NCBI GenBank assembly: GCA_937927945.1
Contig: CALEYW010000033.1
Span: 1-64,000, forward strand
DNA: 64,000 nt
Source of the DNA: an uncultured candidate division WPS-2 bacterium
GTDB lineage: Bacteria > Vulcanimicrobiota > Vulcanimicrobiia > Vulcanimicrobiales > Vulcanimicrobiaceae
Direction of reading: 5' to 3'
Below are positions 45,593-54,035 of this stretch, piece by piece. The notes below the pieces were generated by a model. It made no database searches. It saw only the letters and a list, made by a program, of their open reading frames with translations, and was not told where the DNA came from. Positions within the stretch are counted from its first letter, which is position 1, and each line of letters opens with the position of its first letter. Position numbers and translations under genes: made by a program.

Positions 45593-45625
45593 CGGAACCG
45601 GTTCCGTTATGCCACCCAGGTGGCA
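45593..45625. promoter_or_regulatory. Two perfect palindromes in a divergent intergenic region
   Basis: CGGAACCGGTTCCG (45593-45606) is a 14-base perfect palindrome. TGCCACC-CA-GGTGGCA (45610-45625) is a seven-base-arm dyad directly beside it. They stand between the divergent GGDEF-EAL gene and the zinc-ribbon gene, about 45 and 25 bases from the respective starts. Operator function is inferred. Confidence 0.5.
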
Positions 45626-45648
45626 CCCTCGGCCGGTAGCGTGAGGGC

Positions 45649-45804
45649 ATGGATACGTCGTATTGCTGTCCCGACTGCGGCGACGAGCACCGCAACCCCG
45701 CCGATGCCACCCTGGGCCACGCCGTTCGCTGCCTCGACTGTCAGATCGAAATCGACCTGGCGATGGAGTTCAAAGCGCTCCCGATCCCGCAGATCGCGGC
45801 GTAG
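45649..45804 (+). CDS. Small zinc-ribbon protein
   Basis: This is a 51-residue protein with two CxxC-type knuckles: CCPDCGDEH near the start, then AVRCLDCQIEIDLAMEF. The spacing suits a single zinc ribbon. A GAGG stands just before the ATG. It is divergent from the GGDEF-EAL gene with two palindromes between. Small zinc ribbons of this kind often act as regulators or adaptors; nothing here shows which. About 160 bases follow with no gene that I can support. Confidence 0.6.
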   Translation: MDTSYCCPDCGDEHRNPADATLGHAVRCLDCQIEIDLAMEFKALPIPQIAA

Positions 45805-45967
45805 CGCCGACCCGCCCGCACGGTTACGCTGCGTGATGCGGGAGAGTGGTCGCTTGTGCTGTTCCCGCCGCCTCCGCCGCTTGCGGCGTCGTGCGCCCCA
45901 CGAGGTTTTCATGCGGCAGCCGCTGCCCCAACCGCGTTAGGGCACAGCCCTTCTTGGCCGCGGGCGT

Positions 45968-46774
45968 TTAGAGCCGCTCGTATCGCTCAAGCGAGGTGCG
46001 CAGCGTCGTCTCCTGATCGCCGGCCCACAGGCGGGCGTTGAGGATCTCGATCTCGATGTCGCCGGTGAAACCGGCCGCAGCGACCGCTCGGGCGAGGGCC
46101 GGGATGTCGATGATGCCGTCGCCGATCATCGCGCGGTCGGCAGTGACGTCACCGGTCGGGGTGCACCAGTCGGAGAGATGGAAGCCGGCGATCGACGCGC
46201 CGGCGCGCGCGATTTCCGCCTCGACCCGATAATCCCAGAAGATGTGGTAGACGTCCGCGATCACCGCGACGTGCGGTGAGGCGAACTGTTCCCAGAGATT
46301 GTTCGCTTCGCCGAGCGACGCGATGACGGAGCGTTCGGCGATCATCATCGGGTGCAGCGGTTCGATCGCGAGCCGCACGTCGCAGGCTTGGGCATGGGGC
46401 AGCACGGCTTCGATGCCGTCGGCGACCATCGCGCGCGCATCGCGCAGGCTCGCGCCGGCGGCCGGGCCGCAGACGAGCACCAGCACCGGTGCGCCGATCG
46501 TCGCGGCTTCGTCGACGGCGCGCAGGTTGTCGTCGATGCGCGCCCGCCGTTCCGCCGCGCTGGGGGCGGGGAAAAATCCGCCGCGGCAGAGACTCGACAC
46601 GCGCAGTCCGGCGTCGCGCAGATCGCGCGCCGCCGCCGCGACGCCGTGCGCCGCGAGCTTGTCACGCCACGGCGCGATCGATGGGATGCCGTGACGGACG
46701 CACGCATCGATCGCCTCGTGCAGCGACCACGGTTTGACGGTGTACTGGTTGAGCGAGAGGCGGCCGCGCTCCAT
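45968..46774 (-). CDS. Sugar phosphate isomerase/epimerase-like TIM-barrel protein
   Basis: The 268-residue product belongs to the xylose-isomerase-like TIM-barrel group (IolE/IolI type). It carries SLNQYTVKPWSLHEAIDACV, metal-site candidates in VRLAIEPLHPMMIAERS and VAVIADVYHIFWD, and the end FTGDIEIEILNARLW. It is the last gene of a six-gene operon and overlaps the preceding gene by one base (TGATG). Function is probably isomerisation or epimerisation of a sugar-like intermediate; the substrate is unknown. Confidence 0.85.
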   Translation of the reverse strand: MERGRLSLNQYTVKPWSLHEAIDACVRHGIPSIAPWRDKLAAHGVAAAARDLRDAGLRVSSLCRGGFFPAPSAAERRARIDDNLRAVDEAATIGAPVLVLVCGPAAGASLRDARAMVADGIEAVLPHAQACDVRLAIEPLHPMMIAERSVIASLGEANNLWEQFASPHVAVIADVYHIFWDYRVEAEIARAGASIAGFHLSDWCTPTGDVTADRAMIGDGIIDIPALARAVAAAGFTGDIEIEILNARLWAGDQETTLRTSLERYERL

Positions 46775-47943
46775 CAGCCGATACCGGCGACCGCCAGGAC
46801 GCGTGCCATGCGCTCAGCGGCGCGTTCCTGGTCGACGATCAAGCCGGCCGCATCGGCCAGCTCCAGGATGCGGGCCAGATGCGGGATCGAGCGCGCGCTC
46901 TCGGCGCCGGCGATCATGTGAAAGTGGCTCTGGTAGCCGTTGAGGTAGGCCAGGAAGACGACGCCGGTCTTGTAGGCGTAGGTCGGCGCCGCGAAGATGT
47001 GGCGCGAGAGCGCGACCGTCGGCTCGAGGATCGCGTCGTAGCGCGTACGGTCGCCCGCGTCGAGCGCAGCGAACGCCGCGCGCGCGGCCGGTGCGATCGC
47101 GTCGAAGATCCCGAGCAGCGCGTCGCTGTAACCCCGCACATCGCCCGCGATGAGCTCCGGATAGTTGAAGTCGTCGCCGGTGTACATCCGCACGCCTGCC
47201 GGCAGGCGGCGTCGAAAAGCGATCTCACGTTGCGCGTCGAGCAGCGAGATCTTGATGCCGTCGATCTTCGCCGCGTTCTCGCGCACGATCGCGAGCGCGT
47301 ACTCGGCGGCCCGGTCGAGATCGGCCGCGCCCCAATACCCGCTCAATTGCGGGTCGAACATGTCGCCTAGCCAGTGCAGGACCACCGGCTCGCGGACCTG
47401 ACCCAAAACGTTCGCGTAGACGCGCGCGTAGTCGTCGTAGCCGTGCGCGGCGTGGGCCAAGTGACGCGACGCCATAAGGATGATCCGGCCGCCCGCGCGC
47501 TCCACGAACGCCGCTTGGTCGAGGTATGCGGCTTCGATCTGTGCGAGCGTTGCCGGTTCGCCGGCCGGCAGGTCGTCGGTGGAGACGCCGCTCGCGATCG
47601 CGCCGCCCGCAGCCTTCGCCTCCGCAGCCGAGCGCGCGATCAGCTCGCGCGCGTTCGCGACGCTCAGTCCCATCCCGCGCTGCGAGGTGTCCATCGCTTC
47701 GGCCACCGCGAAGCCGAGCGACCACAGATGGCGCCGGTAGGCGAGCGTCGCATCCCAGTCGATCGCGCCGCCGAGGATCGGATCGATCGCCACGAGCGGG
47801 TCGGCGACGACGTGTGCGGCCGCATACGCGATGCGCGTGCGCGGCGGCGGCTGCGCGACGATCGGGTGCCGCGGCACGGTGCTCGGGACGAACGGCGCGG
47901 CCGTCCCGTCGGCGCGCGGCAGACGCAACGACGTCGCGAGCAT
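46774..47943 (-). CDS. DUF993-family protein, dihydrodipicolinate-synthase-like
   Basis: The 389-residue product resembles DUF993 proteins, a dihydrodipicolinate-synthase-like TIM-barrel branch: GLGFAVAEAMDTSQRGMG-like GFAVAEAMDTSQRGMGLS, GGRIILMASRHLAHAAHG, VVLHWLGDMFDPQLSGYWGA and KIDGIKISLLDAQREIAFRR. The lysine in KIDGIKISLLD is where a Schiff base could form, so an aldolase reaction on a keto acid is plausible. It is coupled to its neighbours on both sides by TGATG overlaps. This trio (Gfo/Idh/MocA, DUF993, isomerase-like) recurs in sugar-catabolism clusters. Confidence 0.82.
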   Translation of the reverse strand: MLATSLRLPRADGTAAPFVPSTVPRHPIVAQPPPRTRIAYAAAHVVADPLVAIDPILGGAIDWDATLAYRRHLWSLGFAVAEAMDTSQRGMGLSVANARELIARSAAEAKAAGGAIASGVSTDDLPAGEPATLAQIEAAYLDQAAFVERAGGRIILMASRHLAHAAHGYDDYARVYANVLGQVREPVVLHWLGDMFDPQLSGYWGAADLDRAAEYALAIVRENAAKIDGIKISLLDAQREIAFRRRLPAGVRMYTGDDFNYPELIAGDVRGYSDALLGIFDAIAPAARAAFAALDAGDRTRYDAILEPTVALSRHIFAAPTYAYKTGVVFLAYLNGYQSHFHMIAGAESARSIPHLARILELADAAGLIVDQERAAERMARVLAVAGIG

Positions 47944-49112
47944 CAGGTGAGCACCGAGTCGACGGTGAGCTCCGGCACCTCGAGGAAGCGCTTCTCACGC
48001 CACGATTGCAGCCCGAGTTCGGCCAGCTGCACGCCCTTCGCGCCGGAGAGGAATCCGTACGGGAACGGTTCGCCGGCGACGACGTGGCGCAAGAACTGCT
48101 CCCATTGCACGAGGAAGCCGTTGTCGTAGTGCTCGGTGTCGGGCACCTCGCTCCAGCTCGCCGCGAAGTCGATCGGGTTGGGGGCGTCCGGATTCCAGGT
48201 CGGGCGCGGCGTCATCTGGCGCGGCTGGATCTTGCAGCCGCGCAGACCGACGACCGCGCTGCCGTGCGTGCCGTCGATCTGGAACTCGACGAGCTCGTCG
48301 CGGTTCACGCGCACGCACCACGACGAGTTGAGCGACGCGACGATCCCGCCGTCGAGCTGGAAGATGCCGTACGCGGCGTCGTCGGCGGTCGACGCGTACG
48401 GCCGGCCGCGTTCGTCGACCCGCGTCGGAATGTGCGTCGCGCCGAGCGCCATCACGCCGCGCACCGGCGCGATCAGATACTCCAGCACATAGCGCCAGTG
48501 GCAGAACATGTCGAGCATGATTCCGCCGCCGTCCTCGGCCCGATAGTTCCACGACGGACGCTGCGGCTGCGGGCCCCAGTCGCCTTCGAACACCCAATAA
48601 CCGAACTCGCCGCGCACGCTCAGAATGCGACCGAAGAACCCGCTTTCGACCAGCCGGCGCAGCTTGAGGAATCCCGGCAAGTACAGTTTGTCGTGGACGA
48701 TGCCGTCCTTCACGCCGGCTTCGCGGGCGAGCCGCGCGATACGCAGCGCCTCGTCGAGCGTCGGCGCGAGCGGCTTCTCGCAGTAGACGTGCTTGCCGGC
48801 GGCGATCGCGCGTTCGAGCAGCCCCGGACGCGCCGCCGTCGTCGCGGCGTCGAAGAAGATCTCGCAGGCGGGATCGGCGATCGCCGCGTCGAGGTCGGTC
48901 GTCCAGCGCGCGATGCCGTGCTCGCGCGCGAGCAGTTCGAGCTTCTCGGCATCGCGTCCGACGAGCACCGGCTCGGGCCAGATGACGGTGCCGTCATCGA
49001 GGCGAATGCCGCCGCGTTCTCGGATGGCGAGGATCGAGCGGATGAGATGCTGGTTCATCCCCATGCGGCCGGTGACGCCGTTCATGGCGATGCCGACGGT
49101 ACGACGAGACAT
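47943..49112 (-). CDS. Gfo/Idh/MocA-family oxidoreductase
   Basis: This is an NAD(P)-dependent dehydrogenase. The 389-residue product has an N-terminal Rossmann fold (TVGIAMNGVTGRMGMNQHLI) and the family hallmark GKHVYCEKPLAPTLDEALRI, which includes the catalytic-region EKP lysine. The C-terminal alpha/beta domain contains EDGGGIMLDMFCHWRYVLEY. The start is ATG 49112 with GGAG five bases upstream, three bases after the ABC ATPase gene. It probably oxidises a sugar or cyclitol imported by the linked transporter. Confidence 0.9.
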   Translation of the reverse strand: MSRRTVGIAMNGVTGRMGMNQHLIRSILAIRERGGIRLDDGTVIWPEPVLVGRDAEKLELLAREHGIARWTTDLDAAIADPACEIFFDAATTAARPGLLERAIAAGKHVYCEKPLAPTLDEALRIARLAREAGVKDGIVHDKLYLPGFLKLRRLVESGFFGRILSVRGEFGYWVFEGDWGPQPQRPSWNYRAEDGGGIMLDMFCHWRYVLEYLIAPVRGVMALGATHIPTRVDERGRPYASTADDAAYGIFQLDGGIVASLNSSWCVRVNRDELVEFQIDGTHGSAVVGLRGCKIQPRQMTPRPTWNPDAPNPIDFAASWSEVPDTEHYDNGFLVQWEQFLRHVVAGEPFPYGFLSGAKGVQLAELGLQSWREKRFLEVPELTVDSVLT

Positions 49113-49114
49113 GA

Positions 49115-49888
49115 TTACTCCTGGTGCGCCGACGCCCCGAGCAGGGCGCGCGCGCGATCGGCAAGTGCGGCGAGTTGGGGCGAAGCCATCGTCGTGCCGT
49201 AGTCGCGTTCGACCGGCAAGCCGACGTCGAGGATCTCGGCGATTCGCCCGGGCCGCGGCGTCATGACGACGACGCGGTTCGAGAGGTAGATCGCCTCGGG
49301 GATCGAGTGCGTGACGAAGACGATCGTCGTCCCCGTCTCGCGATAGATGCGGTACAGCTCGACGTTCATCTGCTCGCGCGTCAGCGCGTCGAGCGCTCCG
49401 AACGGTTCGTCCATCAAGAGGATCGGCGGCTCGTGCAGCAGCGCACGACAGAGCGCCACCCGCTGCTGCATCCCGCCGGAGAGTTCGTGCGGATACGCCG
49501 ACTCGAACCCGCGCAGGCCGGCCATCGCGATGAGTTGGTCGGCGCGTTCCTCGGCCCGCGCGCGCGGCAGATCGCGCATCTCCGCCTGGAGCAGGATGTT
49601 CTTGCGCGTGCTGCGCCACTCGAGCAGCGCGGCGCGCTGAAACACGAAGCCGATGTCGCGCTGCGGCTCGCGCACCGGCCGTCCGAGCAGCGTGACGCTG
49701 CCGGCGGTCTGCGCGACGAGTCCGGCTGCGATCTTGAGCAAGGTCGACTTTCCGCAGCCCGACGGACCCAACAGGCTCACGAACTCGCCGGGCGCCACGG
49801 CCAGCGACACGCCGTCGAGGGCCACGGTCACCTGTCGCTTCGAGCGGAACGTGCAGCCGAGTTCGTCGAACCGCAGGGCGTCCGTCAT
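49115..49888 (-). CDS. ABC transporter ATPase, NitT/TauT (SsuB) type
   Basis: The 257-residue ATPase subunit has Walker A LLGPSGCGKSTLLKIAAGL, Q-loop FVFQRAALLEWRS, signature LSGGMQQRVALCRALLHEPP and Walker B ILLMDEPFGALDALTR. It matches the nitrate/sulfonate/taurine and thiamine-precursor class. It lies between the binding-protein gene (three-base gap) and the oxidoreductase gene, so transport and catabolism share one transcript. Confidence 0.95.
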   Translation of the reverse strand: MTDALRFDELGCTFRSKRQVTVALDGVSLAVAPGEFVSLLGPSGCGKSTLLKIAAGLVAQTAGSVTLLGRPVREPQRDIGFVFQRAALLEWRSTRKNILLQAEMRDLPRARAEERADQLIAMAGLRGFESAYPHELSGGMQQRVALCRALLHEPPILLMDEPFGALDALTREQMNVELYRIYRETGTTIVFVTHSIPEAIYLSNRVVVMTPRPGRIAEILDVGLPVERDYGTTMASPQLAALADRARALLGASAHQE

Positions 49889-49891
49889 CGG

Positions 49892-50893
49892 TTACGAGCC
49901 GGCAATCGATCCGTCCCAGTACGCGCTCGGCGGTCCGGCGTTCTTGATCTCAGAGTACTTGGCGAAAAGATCGATCGTGTTCTGCCAGTCCTTCGCGTTG
50001 TTGATCCCGGGCTTCTTGCCTTTCGAGCCCGGCGTGTGGAGCAGCGAGAGCGTGAGGTCGAACTGGTGCGCGAGGACGTCCTTCGGCGGAGCCTTTTCGG
50101 CCAGTGTCTCTTCGGCGGCGACGGCGTCGGCGCGATGCTTCTCGGCTTCTTCCCACGAACGGATCGTCGCCTTCATGAACGCCTTGGCCAACGGCGCGTC
50201 GCTCTTGAGCAGATCGTCGCTGACGACGACGCCGGTGCCGTAGAAGTTGACGCCGTGATCGGCGAACTTCAGAACGTCGACCTTCTTCCCGCTGCGCTGT
50301 TCGATGGTCGGCGCCTGATCGTTGAAGAAGCCGATCAGCGTGTCGACTTTCCCTTCGATCAGCGCGGCCAGCTTGCCGGCGGGGTCGATGTTGACCTGAT
50401 GGACGTCATCGGGGCTGAGCTTGTTCGCGGCGAGGAACGCCGGAAACGTCTGGAAGAGCGCATCGCCCGGCGTCACCGCCACCGTCTTGCCCTTCAAGTC
50501 GGAGGGCTTGTGGATGTTCTGCGTGGCGAAATACTCGATCGAGGCGGGCGTCGTCTGCAGGAAGACGCCGATGCTCTTGACGCTCGCGCCGGCCGAGACG
50601 TTCTTGATGACCGATGGCGCGTCGGCCCAACCGAACTGGATCTGGCCGGCAGCGACGGCCTGCACGGTCTTCGCCGAACCGCCGCCGGGCTGGATCGTCA
50701 GATCGATCCCTTCGTCTTTGAAGAACCCCTTCTGCAGGCCGTAGTAGAACGCCGCATGCTCACCGTACGGGTACCAGTTGAGCATCAGCGTCGCTTTCTT
50801 GAGCGCCTTGGGGCTCTGCGCGTTCGCAGCTTGCGAACCGCAGAGGGCGAGGACGACGGTCAGGGCGGCGAACGATCGAAGCAAACGGTGCAT
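49892..50893 (-). CDS. ABC transporter substrate-binding protein, NMT1/THI5-like
   Basis: This 333-residue exported binding protein has a signal peptide (LLRSFAALTVVLALCGSQAA, then NAQ). Its NMT1-like start is ATLMLNWYPYGEHAAFYYGL followed by QKGFFKDEGIDLTIQPGGGS. The family includes binders of sulfonates, nitrate and the thiamine precursor hydroxymethylpyrimidine, so the ligand is not fixed by sequence. The start is ATG 50893 with AAAGGA six bases upstream. It sits between the permease and ATPase genes. Confidence 0.92.
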   Translation of the reverse strand: MHRLLRSFAALTVVLALCGSQAANAQSPKALKKATLMLNWYPYGEHAAFYYGLQKGFFKDEGIDLTIQPGGGSAKTVQAVAAGQIQFGWADAPSVIKNVSAGASVKSIGVFLQTTPASIEYFATQNIHKPSDLKGKTVAVTPGDALFQTFPAFLAANKLSPDDVHQVNIDPAGKLAALIEGKVDTLIGFFNDQAPTIEQRSGKKVDVLKFADHGVNFYGTGVVVSDDLLKSDAPLAKAFMKATIRSWEEAEKHRADAVAAEETLAEKAPPKDVLAHQFDLTLSLLHTPGSKGKKPGINNAKDWQNTIDLFAKYSEIKNAGPPSAYWDGSIAGS

Positions 50894-50925
50894 CGCGATC
50901 CTTTCGAAGGGAGTGCGTGTGGTGA

Positions 50926-51717
50926 CTAGGCCAAGAGATCGCGCCGGCGGCTGACATGCCACGGCAGCGCGAACTTCTCGGCGATCTCGATGAGCAGGAA
51001 GAGAACGATGCCGATCAGCGACATCACGATGAGGCCGGCGAAGAGCAGCGGCGCGTTGAGGTTGCCGTTGGCGATCAGCAGCAGATAGCCCAACCCTTGG
51101 TTGGCGCCGACGAATTCGCCGACGACGGCGCCGGTGACGGCGAGCGTGACGGCGACCTTCAGGCCGGCGAAGATCTGCGGCAGTGCGGCCGGGAAACGAA
51201 TCTTGAGAAACGTCTTCCACTGCGGCGCGCCCATCGTCGCCGAGAGGTCGAGCAATTCCGGATCGACCGTCCGCAAGCCGGCGACACCCGAGATGACGAC
51301 CGGGAAGAACGCGATCAGCACCGCGACGAGAATCTTCGGCGCGATGCCGAAGCCGAGCCACACGACGAACAGCGGCGCGACGGCGATCTTCGGGATCACT
51401 TGCGCGACGAGCAGCAGCGGGTAGAGCGTGCGCTCGACGGTGCGCGAGTACACGATCGCGACGGCGAATGCGAGGCCGACCGCGACCGCCACGACGAACC
51501 CGACGACGGTCTCGAAGAGCGTGATTTCGGTGTGCTTGGCGAGCAGCGCGCCGTCGTGGTGGAACTCGGCGACGACGGCCCAAGGGGACGGCACGAGGTA
51601 GGGCTTCACCCAGCCCAGCGCCGTCGAAGCCGACCACAGCACGAGCACGCCGAGCAGGAAGAGCGCGGGGCGCCAAGCCCCTTCGAGGGTATCCCGAATG
51701 GAACCGCTTCCAGCCAC
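50926..51717 (-). CDS. ABC transporter permease, NitT/TauT type
   Basis: The 263-residue inner-membrane subunit has about six hydrophobic segments and the permease loop VDPELLDLSATMGAPQWKTF, then LKIRFPAALPQIFAGLKVAV. The start is GTG 51717, with GGGAG six bases upstream. The longer open frame reads a cysteine-rich stretch across the regulatory region and is unlikely. It heads the six-gene operon. A site matching the LacI-family consensus (51699-51712) overlaps codons 2-7, so repression at or just after the start is likely. Confidence 0.93.
   Translation of the reverse strand: MAGSGSIRDTLEGAWRPALFLLGVLVLWSASTALGWVKPYLVPSPWAVVAEFHHDGALLAKHTEITLFETVVGFVVAVAVGLAFAVAIVYSRTVERTLYPLLLVAQVIPKIAVAPLFVVWLGFGIAPKILVAVLIAFFPVVISGVAGLRTVDPELLDLSATMGAPQWKTFLKIRFPAALPQIFAGLKVAVTLAVTGAVVGEFVGANQGLGYLLLIANGNLNAPLLFAGLIVMSLIGIVLFLLIEIAEKFALPWHVSRRRDLLA
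51699..51712. promoter_or_regulatory. LacI-family operator at the permease start
   Basis: TGGAACCGCTTCCA matches the LacI/GalR consensus TGNAANCGNTTNCA at every fixed position. It overlaps the first codons of the ABC permease gene, downstream of any promoter, a roadblock position. Confidence 0.75.
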
Positions 51718-51743
51718 GTAGAGCTCCCTTCGTGTGTCAAACG

Positions 51744-51757
51744 CGAGAGCGTTTTCA
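51744..51757. promoter_or_regulatory. Weaker LacI-family site, mid-intergenic
   Basis: CGAGAGCGTTTTCA matches eight of the ten fixed positions of the LacI/GalR consensus. It partly overlaps a separate dyad AAACGC-GAGA-GCGTTT (51739-51754). It lies about 30 bases upstream of the permease gene, where its promoter should be. Confidence 0.5.
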
Positions 51758-51843
51758 CGAGCGATTGGGGCCTCATTTACGCATGAAATGCAAAATCCTT
51801 CGCAGGAATCGGCGTCGCAGCAAGGTTTCTTCCGCCAGGAAAC

Positions 51844-51857
51844 TGCAAGCGGTTTCA
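51844..51857. promoter_or_regulatory. LacI-family operator before lacI
   Basis: TGCAAGCGGTTTCA matches all fixed positions of TGNAANCGNTTNCA and stands 13 bases before the lacI start codon. This indicates autoregulation of the lacI operon. Confidence 0.75.
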
Positions 51858-51870
51858 CCAAAGCAAGGCC

Positions 51871-52896
51871 ATGCCGATCCGGTTGCGGGACGTCGCGGCG
51901 CGCGCGGGGGTCTCGCTGGCGACCGCTTCACGCGTGCTCAGCGGTGAGAACGCCGGCGGCAGCGCGCGCAACCGAGCCGCCGTCCTCGATGCCGCTCGCG
52001 AACTCGACTACGTCCCCAACGCGCACGCGCAGGCGCTGGCCCGGCCCGGCTCCGCGCACATCGGCGCGATCCTGCACGACGTCAGCGACCCGTACTTCTC
52101 CGAGATCGTGCGCGGCCTGCAACGCGCTGCCGTCGAGGCCGAGCGGCTGGTCACGATCTGTAACAGCTATCGCGATCCCGAGCGCGAGCTCGCCTACGTC
52201 ACGCTGCTGCGCTCGCAGCGCGTCGGCGCGCTGATCCTCACCGGCAGCGGCTTGGACGACCGCTCGTACAGCGACCGCCTCTCGAACCAGATCCGCGCAT
52301 TCGCGCAAGGCGGCGGACGCACGGTGTTCGTCGGCCGCCATCACGTGACCGGCGACGCGGTGCTCCCCGACAACGTCGGCGGGGCGCGCGCGCTGGCCCA
52401 CGCGCTGGCCGACCTCGGTCACCGCCGGTTCGCGGTGATCGGCGGGCCGGCGCTGTTGACGACCACGCGCGACCGGATCGACGGGCTGCGCGCAGGGTTC
52501 GCCGAACGCGGCATCATGCTGGACGAACGCGCGCTGGTGGCCGGCGACTTTTCGCGCGACGGCGGCGCGGCTGGGATCGCGGAGATCGCCTCCCGCGACC
52601 TGGGCGCGACGTGCATCGTCGCGCTCAACGACGCGATGGCGATCGGTGCGCTCGCCGCGCTGCGTTCGCGTGGGTTGCGCGTCCCCGACGACGTCTCGCT
52701 GGCGGGCTTCGACGACATCCCCATCGCCCGCGACCTCATGCCGACGCTGACCACCGTGCATCTTCCGCTTGCGGCGATGGGCGCGCGCGCGGTGCGCCTC
52801 GCGCTCGAACCGCAGAGCGACGAGTTGCGCGTCGAACACGTCCCCGCGCAGGTCGTTCTGCGCGAAAGCACCGCACCACCGAAGGACGCGTCATGA
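51871..52896 (+). CDS. LacI-family transcriptional regulator
   Basis: The 341-residue repressor has an N-terminal helix-turn-helix (IRLRDVAARAGVSLATASRV, then LSGENAGG), a hinge (LDYVPNAHAQALARPG) and a periplasmic-binding-type ligand domain (HIGAILHDVSDPYFSEIVRG, VSLAGFDDIPIARDLMPTLT). It is divergent from the transporter operon and overlaps the cycloisomerase-like gene by four bases (ATGA). Two perfect consensus operators and one weaker one lie in the shared region. The likely ligand is the transported compound or a breakdown product. Confidence 0.95.
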   Translation: MPIRLRDVAARAGVSLATASRVLSGENAGGSARNRAAVLDAARELDYVPNAHAQALARPGSAHIGAILHDVSDPYFSEIVRGLQRAAVEAERLVTICNSYRDPERELAYVTLLRSQRVGALILTGSGLDDRSYSDRLSNQIRAFAQGGGRTVFVGRHHVTGDAVLPDNVGGARALAHALADLGHRRFAVIGGPALLTTTRDRIDGLRAGFAERGIMLDERALVAGDFSRDGGAAGIAEIASRDLGATCIVALNDAMAIGALAALRSRGLRVPDDVSLAGFDDIPIARDLMPTLTTVHLPLAAMGARAVRLALEPQSDELRVEHVPAQVVLRESTAPPKDAS

Positions 52897-54035
52897 GCGA
52901 ACCGACGATCCAGCGCATCGAAGCCTTCCCCGTCGCGCTCCCGACGCTGCGCAGCTTCGCCGTCTCGGGTGGCAGCGTCGCGACGGCCGGACGGCCGTCG
53001 GTGCGCGTCCTGGTGAAGCTCACGGCGTCGAACGGACACCACGGCTGGGGCGAAGCGACGCCGATCCCCTCGTGGACGTACGAGACGCTGGAGTCGATCC
53101 ACTCGACGATCGAGCGCTACTTGGCGCCGGCCGCCTTGGGCATCAGCCTGTGGGACACCGATGCCCTGACCCGCCGGTTCGATCGTGCGATCAATCGCGG
53201 TTTTTCGATCGGCATGCCGCTCGCGAAAGCGGCGATCGACGTCGCGCTGCACGACTGCCTGGGCCGATCGCTGAGAGTTCCGGTGACGAGTTTGCTCGGC
53301 GGACGACGCCGCGAGAGCATCGACCTCGGCTGGATCATCTCGAGCGAGAGCCCCGACGCCGCCGCGGCGAGCATCGCCGAAGGACACGACCGCGGCTATC
53401 GCGCGTTCAAGGTGAAGATCGGACTGCACGGCGAGCGCGCCGACATCGCATCGGTCGCGCGCGTTCGCGAAACGATCGGCGGCGACGCGTTCCTCTGGGT
53501 CGACGCGAATCAAGGCTACACCGTCGACGTCGCGCTGCGCGTCGACCGGGCCCTCGCCGAACTCGGCGTCAGTGCATTCGAACAACCGCTTCCCGCCAAC
53601 GACATCGACGGACTGCGCCGCTTGCGCGACCGCTGCCGCGTCCCCGTCGCGCTCGACGAATCGCTGCGCCACCCGACGGACCTGGCGAACTTCGTGAAGC
53701 TCGGCGCGATCGACGTCGCGATCGCGAAGGTGCAGCGCAGCGGCGGCCTGACGCTCTCACGCCGGCTCTGCCAATACGCCGACGACTCCGGCGTGCGGCT
53801 GATGGGCTCGGGGCTGACCGAATCCGACATCGGCCTGGCCGCCGCACTGCACCTCTTCGCGGCGTTCGGCATCAATACTCCGGTCGACCTCAACGGCCGC
53901 CAATTCATCGAAAGCCCGTACGTACGCGGAGCGACCGTCCAAATCGACCACGGCGTCGCGCGGGTTCCGTCCGGCCCGGGACTCGGCGTCGAAGTCGACG
54001 AGGAGTGGGTTCGCGCGCACCCGGCTGCGGCATGA
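52893..54035 (+). CDS. Enolase-superfamily enzyme, muconate-cycloisomerase-like
   Basis: The 380-residue product is of the mandelate racemase/muconate lactonising family. It carries the KxK motif in RAFKVKIGLHG, metal ligands in FLWVDANQG, FEQPL and VALDESLRHP, and the second catalytic lysine in VAIAKVQRSGG, followed by GSGLTESDIGLAAALHLFAA. The KxK plus distal lysine arrangement fits the muconate-cycloisomerase subgroup, which also includes racemases and dehydratases. It is translationally coupled to lacI and to the next gene. The true substrate is not known. Confidence 0.88.
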   Translation: MSEPTIQRIEAFPVALPTLRSFAVSGGSVATAGRPSVRVLVKLTASNGHHGWGEATPIPSWTYETLESIHSTIERYLAPAALGISLWDTDALTRRFDRAINRGFSIGMPLAKAAIDVALHDCLGRSLRVPVTSLLGGRRRESIDLGWIISSESPDAAAASIAEGHDRGYRAFKVKIGLHGERADIASVARVRETIGGDAFLWVDANQGYTVDVALRVDRALAELGVSAFEQPLPANDIDGLRRLRDRCRVPVALDESLRHPTDLANFVKLGAIDVAIAKVQRSGGLTLSRRLCQYADDSGVRLMGSGLTESDIGLAAALHLFAAFGINTPVDLNGRQFIESPYVRGATVQIDHGVARVPSGPGLGVEVDEEWVRAHPAAA

